Source: Brevibacterium picturae (GTDB lineage Bacteria; Actinomycetota; Actinomycetes; Actinomycetales; Brevibacteriaceae). From it: DNA of 64,000 nt. Position 1 is the stretch's first letter; each line of letters begins with the position of its first letter. The position numbers and the translations under genes were made by a program. The notes beneath the pieces are model-generated. The model had not been told where the DNA came from, made no database searches, and saw only the letters and a list, made by a program, of their open reading frames with translations. Location of the stretch: contig NZ_LT629739.1 in NCBI RefSeq assembly GCF_900105045.1, positions 372,001 to 436,000 on the forward strand, in the 5' to 3' direction. Shown in pieces: positions 1 through 7,916 of the stretch.

Positions 1-61
1 CGACTCCGTCTGACTCACCGCTCGCCCCGACTCACCGCTCACCCCACCCCGCACATGCCAC

Positions 62-1252
62 TCAGCCTCGCAGCGAGCGCTTCCACGCGAGGGTGGCGAG
101 TGCGGCCGCCTGGTCCGGCAGGTACGCATCGTCGAAGAGCACCTGCGGCGAATGGTTCCAGGCCGCAGTCTCCGGGTCGATGCCCTGCGGAGACACGAGG
201 AAGAACAGAAACGCACCCGGAACCTCGTTGAGCACGAAGGAGAAGTCCTCAGACCCCATGAGCGGGGTCGGGGCTTCGGCGTACCGGTCCTCGCCGAACG
301 TCTCGGTCATCGTGTCCGCCACGAATGCGGCTTCGACGTCATTGTTGACGGTGACGGGATACTGTTCTGTCCACACCACCTCGGCGGTGCATCCGTGAGC
401 GGCAGCGATCGACTCGGCCATTCGTGGGGCCACCTCGGCGAACTTCTTCGTCGACTCTGCTGACAGCGTCCGCACGGAGGCACCGATCGTCGCCGAGGGT
501 GGGATGACGTTGACGGCGTCGCCGGCCTTCAGCTGCGTGACTTCGGCGACGACCGGGTCGAAGACGCTGAACGTGCTGGTGACCATCGCGTAGAGCGCCT
601 GACCGAATTCGAGGGTGGGCCGGACCGGATCGATGCTGGTGTGCGGTTGTGAGCTGTGACCGCCGCGTCCGTGGAATGTGACGTGGATGGTGTTGGCCCC
701 GGCCATCAGCGTGCCGGGCTTCGTGGTGAAGGTTCCGGGCGTCCCCGGTGCGACGTGGATGCCGTAGGCGGCATCCGGAGTCGAGCCGATGGCCTCGAAC
801 ATGCCTTCATCGATCATGTCCTTGGCACCGCCCAGCCCTTCCTCACCGGGCTGGAACATGAAAGCGACGGTGCCTGCCAGTTCCTCCTGGTGAGCGCTCA
901 GTAGCTTCGCTGCTCCGACGAGCCCGGCCACGTGCAGATCGTGACCGCAGGCGTGCATGCGCCCATTGGTCGAAGCGAAGTCGAGGTTGGTCTCCTCGGC
1001 AACAGGAAGGGCATCCATGTCTCCGCGCAGCAGCACCGTTGGCCCGGGCTTCCCGCCGCGGAGCACGGCGACGATCGAGCTGAGGTTTGTGCCTGTGGTG
1101 ATCTCCAACGGCAGGTCCTCGAGTGCGTCGAGGACCAGTTGCTGGGTGATCGGGAGCTCGAGGCCGAGTTCCGGATTGCGGTGGAGTTCCCGGCGCAGCT
1201 CGGAGAGTTCGGTGGCGAGTGCCTGTGCTTCTGTGGTGAATTCGTGGTTCAT
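62..1252 (-). CDS. M20-family metallo-amidohydrolase (hippurate hydrolase-like)
   Basis: A 396-residue cytoplasmic peptidase/aminoacylase-type enzyme, expected to hydrolyse an N-acylated amino acid or related amide with a two-metal centre. Visible M20 motifs are RGDMDALP (~76-83), ACGHDLH (101-107), FQPGEEG (133-139) and a late GSEDFSF motif. There is no signal peptide. I start it at the ATG at 1252, which has GAGAGG seven bases upstream. An in-frame ATG at 1342 overlaps the stop of the preceding gene as ATGA and would add 30 residues made of three RATHQ-type repeats, which I think are not translated. It is the last gene of a TetR-amidohydrolase-M20 operon, so substrate and regulation are probably shared. 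The family call is firm; the substrate is unknown. Confidence 0.88.
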   Translation of the reverse strand: MNHEFTTEAQALATELSELRRELHRNPELGLELPITQQLVLDALEDLPLEITTGTNLSSIVAVLRGGKPGPTVLLRGDMDALPVAEETNLDFASTNGRMHACGHDLHVAGLVGAAKLLSAHQEELAGTVAFMFQPGEEGLGGAKDMIDEGMFEAIGSTPDAAYGIHVAPGTPGTFTTKPGTLMAGANTIHVTFHGRGGHSSQPHTSIDPVRPTLEFGQALYAMVTSTFSVFDPVVAEVTQLKAGDAVNVIPPSATIGASVRTLSAESTKKFAEVAPRMAESIAAAHGCTAEVVWTEQYPVTVNNDVEAAFVADTMTETFGEDRYAEAPTPLMGSEDFSFVLNEVPGAFLFFLVSPQGIDPETAAWNHSPQVLFDDAYLPDQAAALATLAWKRSLRG

Positions 1253-1265
1253 GTGGGTTCCTCTC

Positions 1266-1319
1266 TGTTGGTGTGTGGCGCGATGTTGGTGTGTGGCGCG
1301 ATATTGGTGCGTGGCGCGA
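1266..1319. repeat. Three tandem 18-bp repeats between two operon genes
   Basis: Three head-to-tail copies of an 18-bp unit (TGTTGGTGTGTGGCGCGA and close variants) fill most of the gap between the two hydrolase genes. Copies one and two are identical and the third differs at two positions. Read on the minus strand they give RATHQ-type repeats in frame with the downstream M20 gene. Confidence 0.9.
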
Positions 1320-1338
1320 TTCGGCTGTGGACTGGTTG

Positions 1339-2661
1339 TCATCCGAGGGCTGAACGCACCGGCGAGTTCGGAAACCAGCCGGCGGAGTCCTTGACCAGTG
1401 CCCCGCCCTGGAGGACTGCCTTGACGTTGTCGGGGTCTGCCAACGAGGTGATATCGGCCAGCGGGTCGAAGTCGAGAACGACGAGGTCGGCGAGCTTGCC
1501 CGCTTCGAGGGTGCCGAGATCGGTGGACAGGCGCAGCAGCTCGGCGGCATTCTTCGTCCCCGCTACGATCGCCTGCATCGGTGTCAGGCCGAGTTCGACG
1601 GCGTGCATCTCCTCGCGCAGGTTGAGTCCGTGTGGGCAGACTCCGGCGTCGGTTCCGAGTGCGACCTTCACTCCGGCGGCCATGGCCACGGTGACACGTT
1701 CGCGTGCGATTGCGGACCACTTGACCTTCTTCTCATACAGGTACCCGGGAACGTTCTTCGGGTCTGGGACGCGCAGCGCGCTGCTCAGCGTCGGGACGAG
1801 GAAGGTTCCGTTCTCGAGCATGAGGTCGATGCCTTCGTCGTCGATTCCGTATCCGTGTTCGACGGAGCGGACGCCGCCGCGGATGGCCGCCTTGATGCCT
1901 TCGGCGCCTTGGGCGTGGGCGGCAACGGGCTGACCTGCTCGTTTGCCGGTCTCTTCGACGATGAGGCGCACATGCTCCTCGGGGACACCGATGTCGTCGG
2001 GGGTGTCCGAGGGGCTCGAGACGCCGCCGGTGGTGCAGACCTTGATCACGTCGGCGCCGGAGCGCACGAGTGTGCGGATGGTGCGGCGCACGTCGTCATC
2101 GGTGTCGATGATCGGGTCGACGGGCATGGCCGGCATGGTGGGCAGGCCGTTGGGCATCGTGAAGTCGGTGTGCCCGCCGGTCGGCGACAGCGGGGTGATG
2201 GCCAGGTGGACTCGCGGTCCGAGGATCAGTCCCTGTTGGATGCTGTCACGCACGCCGCGGTCGGTACCGCCGAGGTCGCGGACCGTGGTGACGCCTGCCA
2301 TGAGCGTCTTCCGCGCGTTGGCCGCGCTGCGCACGATCCGCTCCGAAGCGAAGCGGGCGAGGTTCTCGGCCTGGTTCTCGACCGAGAGGCCGAAGTGCAC
2401 ATGGGAGTCGATGAAGCCGGGCATGATCGTCTTGCCCGCAAGGTCGACGACACGTGGGCCCTTGCCACCAGAATCGCTGCCTTCCCCCGCCGAGGTGGCT
2501 TCCTCGTTGCGCTGCACGCCAGCGTAGACGATGCGACCGTCCTTGATTTCGATCTCGGAGCCGGCGACGGGGTCACCGCCGTTGCCGTCGATGAGGGTGG
2601 CACCGCGCAGGATGATGTGCTCGGGGTCGTGATTCGTGGTGGGCAGATAGGCGGTCGACAT
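1339..2661 (-). CDS. Metal-dependent amidohydrolase (imidazolonepropionase/prolidase-like)
   Basis: A 440-residue member of the amidohydrolase superfamily with a binuclear-metal TIM barrel, acting in the cytoplasm on a cyclic amide or a dipeptide-like substrate. The metal motifs are in order: PGFIDSHVHFG (~81-91), DVIKVCTTGG (a Lys bridging candidate), AHAQG, VEHGYGID and LGTDAG. The N- and C-terminal beta-sandwich parts (ATLIDGNGGDP; GKLADLVVLDFDP) are present, so it is full length. I chose the ATG at 2661, as an ATG 21 bases upstream has no ribosome site. It follows the TetR gene and its stop overlaps a possible start of the M20 gene. Substrate specificity cannot be read from sequence. Confidence 0.88.
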   Translation of the reverse strand: MSTAYLPTTNHDPEHIILRGATLIDGNGGDPVAGSEIEIKDGRIVYAGVQRNEEATSAGEGSDSGGKGPRVVDLAGKTIMPGFIDSHVHFGLSVENQAENLARFASERIVRSAANARKTLMAGVTTVRDLGGTDRGVRDSIQQGLILGPRVHLAITPLSPTGGHTDFTMPNGLPTMPAMPVDPIIDTDDDVRRTIRTLVRSGADVIKVCTTGGVSSPSDTPDDIGVPEEHVRLIVEETGKRAGQPVAAHAQGAEGIKAAIRGGVRSVEHGYGIDDEGIDLMLENGTFLVPTLSSALRVPDPKNVPGYLYEKKVKWSAIARERVTVAMAAGVKVALGTDAGVCPHGLNLREEMHAVELGLTPMQAIVAGTKNAAELLRLSTDLGTLEAGKLADLVVLDFDPLADITSLADPDNVKAVLQGGALVKDSAGWFPNSPVRSALG

Positions 2662-2738
2662 GAGTGGCGATGATCCTTTCATCGGATGCTGAAGGAGCCG
2701 TTCGGGAGGTGGACGAGCCGATTAGGAAGTGGAGGTGT

Positions 2739-3356
2739 CTATTGGTTCTCACGGTTCAGCAATGACCGCACGAGCCGACGGTAGGAGTCCTTGACATCTG
2801 CGTCGCTGCTTGCCTTCGCATCCGGTTTGATAGACAGCCTGAAGAGCGTGAATCCGGCGATCGCGTCGAGGGCGAGGTCCTGATCGACGTCGCTGCTGAT
2901 CTGGCCCCGATTCACTGCCCGCTGCAGGATTTCGCGGCCCTGCGCATGACGCTGTTTCATATAGCGTTCCGAGATCAGCGGAATGACTTCAACGTCGAAC
3001 AGCGACAGGAGGATGCCGTTTCTGCTGCCGCCCTGTGGGCCATCGCCTCGAACGGGACGGCCCTGACGAAAGTTCGTCAGATGTTGCCAGGCATGTTCGA
3101 CCAGATCGTCGACGATATCGCCGGTATCCGGAGCGTCGCCGGGATCGATGCCGTCGAGAACTGCCGCCGCGACCAGCTCGGCCTTGCTCGGCCAACGACG
3201 GTAGATCGCGGCCTTGCTGCACCCGACGGCACCAGCGATCTTCTCGATTCGCAGGTTGACGAAGCCGTTGATTTCCAGCACGACTCGCACCTCGTTGAGG
3301 ACTCGTCCGGTCAGCTCGTCATCGAGCGGTCGGCCCTTCGGTGTGGCTTGCGTCAT
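2739..3356 (-). CDS. TetR/AcrR-family transcriptional regulator
   Basis: A 205-residue TetR regulator. The N-terminal helix-turn-helix is clear (FVNLRIEKIAGAVGCSKAAI followed by YRRWPSKAEL, about residues 30-62), and the C-terminal part resembles the TetR ligand-binding fold. It is the first gene of the amidohydrolase operon and probably represses it and itself in response to that pathway's substrate. The start at 3356 fits a leaderless transcript: a TTGCGC/GATTAT promoter ends seven bases upstream and a near-palindrome overlaps its -35 box. The role as local repressor is inferred from position. Confidence 0.85.
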   Translation of the reverse strand: MTQATPKGRPLDDELTGRVLNEVRVVLEINGFVNLRIEKIAGAVGCSKAAIYRRWPSKAELVAAAVLDGIDPGDAPDTGDIVDDLVEHAWQHLTNFRQGRPVRGDGPQGGSRNGILLSLFDVEVIPLISERYMKQRHAQGREILQRAVNRGQISSDVDQDLALDAIAGFTLFRLSIKPDAKASSDADVKDSYRRLVRSLLNRENQ

Positions 3357-3363
3357 AGAAGTA

Positions 3364-3406
3364 TAATCGCACACGCCTCCAAGCGCGCGCAACAGAACGT
3401 TCCGTT
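3364..3406 (-). promoter_or_regulatory. Promoter with overlapping TetR-type operator
   Basis: On the minus strand a -35-like TTGCGC (3392-3387) and a -10-like GATTAT (3369-3364) are 17 bases apart, and the ATG at 3356 follows seven bases later, as in leaderless actinobacterial genes. The palindrome AACAGAACGTTCCGTT (3391-3406, one mismatched pair) overlaps the -35 and is a good candidate operator for autoregulation. No experiment supports either; the match is visual. Confidence 0.5.
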
Positions 3407-3487
3407 TCGTTTCTCCTGGCGATCATGCCTGCAGGAGGGGCCGAGGTGGATCCGAGTCAGCACCTCACGTGACCCCGAATCACCACC

Positions 3488-4090
3488 TCAGTTCGCGAGA
3501 CTGGCCAGCAGCTCGTCGATGGAACTCGCGATCCGGGCACGCGAATCAGTGCCGAATATTGCCGTCTGAACGATCGCGCCCTGCATCACCGCAAGGACTG
3601 CGGGAGCGATCTGGTGGGCCTTCGCATTGGCGGCGGCCTCGTCCATCCCTGCTTCACGATGGAAGTACAGACTCAGGTAGGCCTCGAAGCGTCCGATGAG
3701 GTCGCTGTAAATCTCGGCGGCAATCGTGGCGAAATCGGGGGCATGTGAGGCTTCTGCCCACACCTGAAGCAGCAGCGGGGCAAAAGGGTTGTCGTCGAGA
3801 ATCGAATTCAGGAGCGCGGGAAATACCTGATGCGGGGGCGGAACCTCGGCGGCCGTGTCGAAATCCTTTAGCTCGGCCGCGCGCTGTTCCATGATGCGCC
3901 TGCCGGCATCGAGGGTGAGCTCTGCCTTCGAGGAGTAGTAGACGTAGACGGCCCCGGCGGACAGGCCTGCCTCCTTGATGATGTCGGCCATGGATGCCCC
4001 CGCAAACCCCTTACGGGTGAAGCAGGAGAGCGCGGCATCTTGGATCCGCGTACGCATGGCCTCCCGGTGTTCGTCCGTGACTTTCGGCAC
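3488..4090 (-). CDS. TetR-family repressor of the adjacent membrane protein
   Basis: A 200-residue TetR protein starting at a GTG (VPKVTDEHREAMR) with GGGGGA just upstream; an ATG a few codons in is an alternative start. The DNA-binding helix-turn-helix is around residues 20-55 (GFAGASMADIIKEAGLSAGA, then VYVYYSSKAEL). The C-terminal half is a typical effector domain. It is divergent from a DUF3533/ABC-2-like membrane protein, the usual arrangement of an efflux gene with its repressor, and two operator-like dyads lie between them. Confidence 0.87.
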   Translation of the reverse strand: MPKVTDEHREAMRTRIQDAALSCFTRKGFAGASMADIIKEAGLSAGAVYVYYSSKAELTLDAGRRIMEQRAAELKDFDTAAEVPPPHQVFPALLNSILDDNPFAPLLLQVWAEASHAPDFATIAAEIYSDLIGRFEAYLSLYFHREAGMDEAAANAKAHQIAPAVLAVMQGAIVQTAIFGTDSRARIASSIDELLASLAN

Positions 4091-4101
4091 CAATCCCCCA
4101 A

Positions 4102-4164
4102 AAAACGAATGCTCATTCTTGATATATCGTACCCGAAGGAGTAAAAAGAACGGGTATTCGTTTT
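4102..4164. promoter_or_regulatory. Divergent promoter region with two TetR-type operators
   Basis: GAATGCTCATTC (4107-4118, arms GAATG/CATTC) and GAACGGGTATTC (4148-4159) are related dyads 41 bases apart. Larger AAAACGAAT (4102-4110) and ATTCGTTTT (4156-4164) arms form an inverted repeat around the whole region. A TATATC -10-like box for the repressor gene lies between. The layout fits one TetR dimer pair silencing both directions. Confidence 0.6.
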
Positions 4165-4180
4165 CGATGATTGGACAGCA

Positions 4181-5395
4181 ATGCCAACGAAGATCCTCAG
4201 CAGCTCGGGCAGCCCCCGGGACCGTGACGGCAATGCAGACGACCAGGTGGCAAACACCGCCGATGCCGAGAAGCCTGCAGCGGGCAAGCCCAGCATCAAA
4301 CAGGCCCTGCTCGCCGCTGTCTTCGCCGCAGCCATCGTCAGTGTCATTCTGCTTGCGTTCAGCTGGCCCACTGTCACGTCCGATCCCAGAGATCTGCCGA
4401 TCGCCGCCGTCGGTGATCAGGAGCAGATCGATCAGATCGCGGAGAATGTCCCCGACGGCATGCTCGACCTCCAGGAGGTCGATTCCCGCGCCGAGGCACA
4501 GCAGCTGATCCGTGAACGCGAGGTCTACGGTGCATTCGTTCTCGGCGACGAGCCGGAGATCCTCACCTCGACTGCCGCCTCCCCCGCCGTGGCCCAGCAG
4601 CTCAAGGCAATCGGCACCCAGATGCAGCAGCAGATCGACAAGAAGGCGATCGCGGGAATGCAGGACGGGATGAAGCAGATGCAGGAAGCACTCAAAGCCT
4701 CGGCTCAGGGTCCCACCGGTTCCCAGGCCAATCCGGGCCAGCCACAGACCAACCCGGGTGATCAGGCTCAGGCTCCTGACACCTCGGCGATGGAGGTACC
4801 CAAGGTCACGGTCACCGACGTCGTGCCGTTGAACGAGGACGATCCCACCGGGGCCGGCCTGGCGATCGCGGGACTGCCGCTGACCATCGGTGGAATCGTC
4901 GGCGGCGTGCTCACCAGCATGATCGTCCACTCTCGGCGCATGCGTGCCGTCGCGGTCCTCGCCTACGGCGCGATCGGCGGACTCGCCCTCACACTCATCC
5001 TGCAGTCCTGGTTCGGCATTCTGCAGGGCAACTTCGGGCTCAACGTTTTGGCCGCAGGACTGGCAGTGGCGGCGACGGCCGGACTCATCAATGGATTCGT
5101 CTCACTCGTCGGCCCGGCAGGAATCGCGATCGGCGCGGCGCTCACTATGTTCATCGGCAATCCGATCTCCTCGCTCCAAGCGCCGAAGGAGTTCCTCGCA
5201 GGAGCCTGGGGAGACATCGGCCAGTTCTTCGTTCCCGGCGCATCGGGGACCCTGCTGCGCGACCTGTCGTACTTCCCGGATGCGCCCATGGCGATGCAAT
5301 GGTGGGTGCTCGTCGGCTGGCTCGCCTTGGGCATCGTCCTCATGCTCATCGGCCACCTCAAGGCCCATTCGCAGAAGCGCGCCGCCGTGGGGTGA
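4181..5395 (+). CDS. DUF3533 / ABC-2-permease-like membrane protein, probable exporter
   Basis: A 404-residue integral membrane protein. One N-terminal membrane helix (~47-67) is followed by an extracytoplasmic domain of about 150 residues (from DPRDLPIAAVGD) containing the EVYGAFVLGDEPEIL segment typical of the YhgE/Pip-DUF3533 group. A Gln/Pro-rich linker (~170-205) then leads to about six C-terminal helices. Members are annotated as ABC-2-type permeases but have no partner ATPase here. It is divergent from a TetR gene that most likely represses it, which suggests a drug- or stress-inducible efflux role. The spacing before the ATG at 4181 contains only a weak GGA ribosome site. A hairpin at 5438-5467 terminates it. 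Confidence 0.72.
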   Translation: MPTKILSSSGSPRDRDGNADDQVANTADAEKPAAGKPSIKQALLAAVFAAAIVSVILLAFSWPTVTSDPRDLPIAAVGDQEQIDQIAENVPDGMLDLQEVDSRAEAQQLIREREVYGAFVLGDEPEILTSTAASPAVAQQLKAIGTQMQQQIDKKAIAGMQDGMKQMQEALKASAQGPTGSQANPGQPQTNPGDQAQAPDTSAMEVPKVTVTDVVPLNEDDPTGAGLAIAGLPLTIGGIVGGVLTSMIVHSRRMRAVAVLAYGAIGGLALTLILQSWFGILQGNFGLNVLAAGLAVAATAGLINGFVSLVGPAGIAIGAALTMFIGNPISSLQAPKEFLAGAWGDIGQFFVPGASGTLLRDLSYFPDAPMAMQWWVLVGWLALGIVLMLIGHLKAHSQKRAAVG

Positions 5396-5437
5396 TGTGT
5401 AGATTCTCCCTCGCGACTACAAGGCCGAAAGTCAGAG

Positions 5438-5467
5438 GTGAGGGCCACCCCGCAGGATGGCCCTCAC
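5438..5467. terminator. Bidirectional hairpin terminator
   Basis: Perfect 10-bp arms GTGAGGGCCA and TGGCCCTCAC with a 10-base loop sit between two convergent genes, 43 bases after one stop and 15 after the other. There is no long T tract, as is common in high-GC genomes. Confidence 0.75.
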
Positions 5468-5481
5468 ACTCCTTCTACCAT

Positions 5482-6144
5482 TCAGACAGTAGCCGCTCGC
5501 AGCCGCCTGACTCCTGTCGGAGCCGCCACTCGCAACAACAAAGCGAAGAACTGGTCGACGAGAATCGCCAAGACCGCGACCCATAAGGCACCGGCGAGAA
5601 CTCCTTCAATCCCGTACGCTACCTGGTTGAGGATGACGTCGCCCAGTCCGCCGCTGCCGGCGATTGTGGCGATCGTCGCAGAACTCACCGTCAGCACGGC
5701 CGCAGTGCGTATACCGCTGATGATCATCGGCAGTCCCAGCGGAAGTTCCACCTTGCTGAGCACCTGCAGTGGTGTCATTCCCATTCCTCTCGCCGCTTTC
5801 GTGAGATCACGATCCGCAGAATTCACTGCTTGGAACGCATAGCTGAGTATCGGAGGGAAAGCGAGGACGAACAGTGCGATCATGGCGTTGAGCATTCCGA
5901 TGCCGACGAAGCCGATGAGGATCGCGATCAGCGCCAGGCTCGGCAATGCACGACCGATATTGGTGATGCTCACCGCCAAGAACTCACCCTTGTGGATATG
6001 ACCGAGCCAGATGCCGATCGGCACGCCGACGAGGATCGCTGCAAGCAGCGGGATGAGGCTGATGACCAGATGCTCGCCCGTCTTCTCCAGGAGCATTCCA
6101 AAATTGGCGGCCATGAATGGGAACGCGCCGAAAATGTCATTCAT
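5482..6144 (-). CDS. ABC transporter permease, OpuC/ProW type (second permease)
   Basis: A 220-residue inner-membrane permease of the glycine betaine/choline/carnitine (OpuCB/OpuCD) family, with about six helices. The conserved cytoplasmic coupling motif is visible near residues 115-150 (DLTKAARGMGMTPLQVLSKV followed by ELPLGLPMIISGIR). Its ATG at 6144 overlaps the stop of the upstream permease as ATGA. With the adjacent permease, ATPase and binding protein it forms a complete importer. The substrate is not defined by the permease. Confidence 0.9.
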   Translation of the reverse strand: MNDIFGAFPFMAANFGMLLEKTGEHLVISLIPLLAAILVGVPIGIWLGHIHKGEFLAVSITNIGRALPSLALIAILIGFVGIGMLNAMIALFVLAFPPILSYAFQAVNSADRDLTKAARGMGMTPLQVLSKVELPLGLPMIISGIRTAAVLTVSSATIATIAGSGGLGDVILNQVAYGIEGVLAGALWVAVLAILVDQFFALLLRVAAPTGVRRLRAATV

Positions 6145-6863
6145 GACACCCTCGCTCTCGTCCACGGTGTGAGGGCTTTGCCGACGATCACCAGGAGCCC
6201 GTCGAAGACGAACGCCAAGAGAACCGCAAGCGCCCCAGCCGCGATGAACTGTGTGTTGAATGGGGAAGAGACGGCTTTGAGGATCGGTGACCCCAGCCCA
6301 CTGTCGACGACGAATGCGGCGATGGTCGCGATGCTCACAGTCAGAACTGTCGCAATCCGCAGACCGGAGATAATCGACGGCAACGCGAGGGGCAGTTCGA
6401 CTTTGAGCATGAGCTGCCGCTGGTCGAGTCCCATACCGATGGCCGACTTCTTCACGTCGTCTGGCACTGCGGCCAGGCCGGAGAGCACTGCTTGGAAGAT
6501 GATCACCAGAGTGAAGCACACCAGTGCGATCTCGACGGTGAGCAGTGTCAGCCCGGTGAAAGGCACGAGCAACTGGAACAGCGCAAGCGGAGGCAACGTG
6601 TAGAGGAACGTCGCAACGATCCCGATCGGACCCGCCAACCACTTCTTCCGGTAGGCGACCACCGCTGCCACAAAGGCAATGATGAATCCGATCACCACTG
6701 CGATGACAACCATGTAAATGTGGTCGACCAGAGGTGGCCAGAAAACCGTGGACCATTGGTCGACGAACCAGTCACCACAGAATGCACCATTGTTGATCAC
6801 GCACTCCGATGCCTGTCCGTAATCCGGTATAACCGGGTCACCTGCCGGTGCGATACCGCTCAT
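6141..6863 (-). CDS. ABC transporter permease, OpuC/ProW type (first permease)
   Basis: A 240-residue permease paralogous to the next one. A roughly 45-residue hydrophilic N-terminus precedes the first helix (IYMVVIAVVIGFIIAFVAAV), then come about five more helices with the EAA-type loop (GMGLDQRQLMLKVELPLALP). It overlaps the ATPase gene by ATGA (6860-6863) and the second permease by ATGA, so all three are translationally coupled. Two different permeases with one ATPase and one binding protein is the OpuC arrangement. Confidence 0.9.
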   Translation of the reverse strand: MSGIAPAGDPVIPDYGQASECVINNGAFCGDWFVDQWSTVFWPPLVDHIYMVVIAVVIGFIIAFVAAVVAYRKKWLAGPIGIVATFLYTLPPLALFQLLVPFTGLTLLTVEIALVCFTLVIIFQAVLSGLAAVPDDVKKSAIGMGLDQRQLMLKVELPLALPSIISGLRIATVLTVSIATIAAFVVDSGLGSPILKAVSSPFNTQFIAAGALAVLLAFVFDGLLVIVGKALTPWTRARVS

Positions 6864-7909
6864 GACCCACCACCTTCCACACTCCGCGCTCCAACCGCAC
6901 CGGCTGGCGGATTCACCAGGTCGTGCAGTGTGACCTCGCCGAGGTGGCTTCCCCCGTCCATCACGAGTGCACCATGTGCCCCGGCTGCGGAGACGGCTGA
7001 CAGGGCTTCTCGCAGGGTCAAATCCGACTCGACCTGTGGGCTGTTCGAATCCTGCTGCAGACCCGACTCGGAATCGGTCTTGGCAGCAAGCACTTCGCCG
7101 ACGGTGGTCAGCGCGAGGCGTTTGAGGCCGCGTTCAGCACCGAGAAACTCAGCGACGAAATCGTCTGCCGGATGGGTGAGTACCTCAGCAGGTGTTCCGT
7201 ACTGGGCAAGCTTGCCCCCGGGCTTGAGAATTGCGATCCGGTCAGCCATTTTGATGGCCTCGTCGATGTCGTGGGTGACGAAGAGGGTCGTCTTTCCAAC
7301 TGCTCTGTGTATCTCAAGGAATTCGTCCTGGACAGCCATACGTGTGATCGGGTCGAGTGCTCCGAAGGGTTCGTCCATGAGCATCACGGGAGGGTCGGCC
7401 GCGAGTGCACGTGCAATCCCGATTCGCTGTTGTTGACCGCCGGAGAGCTGGGAGGGATATCTGCCCAGCCATGTGTCCACTGGGGTCAGTCCGACCAACT
7501 CCAGCAGTTCGGAGGTCCGCTTCTTGATGCGGGCCTTGTCCCATTTGAGAATATTTGGCACGGTAGCGATGTTCTCCGCCACCGTGTAGTGCGGGAACAA
7601 TCCAGACTGCTGTATCGCGTAGCCAATGGTCCGGCGCAGTTCGATGGCGGGAATGTCCATGATGCTGCGATCGCCGATGCGGATGTCTCCGCTGCTGAGG
7701 TCAACTATGCGATTGACCAGCTGCAGGGCCGTTGTCTTGCCGCCGCCGGATGGTCCGACGAGACACACGAGTTCACCGGACTTCACCTCGATATCGAGCG
7801 AGTCGAGGGCAGGAGCAGCCTGACCCGAATAAAGTTTGGTGACCTGGTCGAAGACAATGGCCGAGTTCGCAGTCTGGCTGGTCGGTGTGTCGGTGGATGA
7901 AAGTGTCAT
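6860..7909 (-). CDS. ABC transporter ATPase, OpuCA/ProV type
   Basis: A 349-residue ATPase powering solute uptake. Walker A is GPSGGGKTTALQ (~53-64), the signature LSGGQQQRIGIARAL (~159-173), Walker B VMLMDEPFGALD (~180-191) and the switch His VTHDIDEA (~211-218). The C-terminal 100 residues form a degenerate CBS-like part (DLTLREALSAVSAAGAHGAL), the module that senses ionic strength in OpuA/OpuC-type systems, so osmotic gating is possible but only one weak CBS copy is visible. It starts seven bases after the binding-protein gene. Confidence 0.92.
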   Translation of the reverse strand: MTLSSTDTPTSQTANSAIVFDQVTKLYSGQAAPALDSLDIEVKSGELVCLVGPSGGGKTTALQLVNRIVDLSSGDIRIGDRSIMDIPAIELRRTIGYAIQQSGLFPHYTVAENIATVPNILKWDKARIKKRTSELLELVGLTPVDTWLGRYPSQLSGGQQQRIGIARALAADPPVMLMDEPFGALDPITRMAVQDEFLEIHRAVGKTTLFVTHDIDEAIKMADRIAILKPGGKLAQYGTPAEVLTHPADDFVAEFLGAERGLKRLALTTVGEVLAAKTDSESGLQQDSNSPQVESDLTLREALSAVSAAGAHGALVMDGGSHLGEVTLHDLVNPPAGAVGARSVEGGGS

Positions 7910-7916
7910 TGTGTTC

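Noticed and set aside
1..61. A gene or element at the left edge
   Set aside because: Only short GACTCACCGCTC-like direct repeats are seen before the M20 stop codon; nothing else can be supported.
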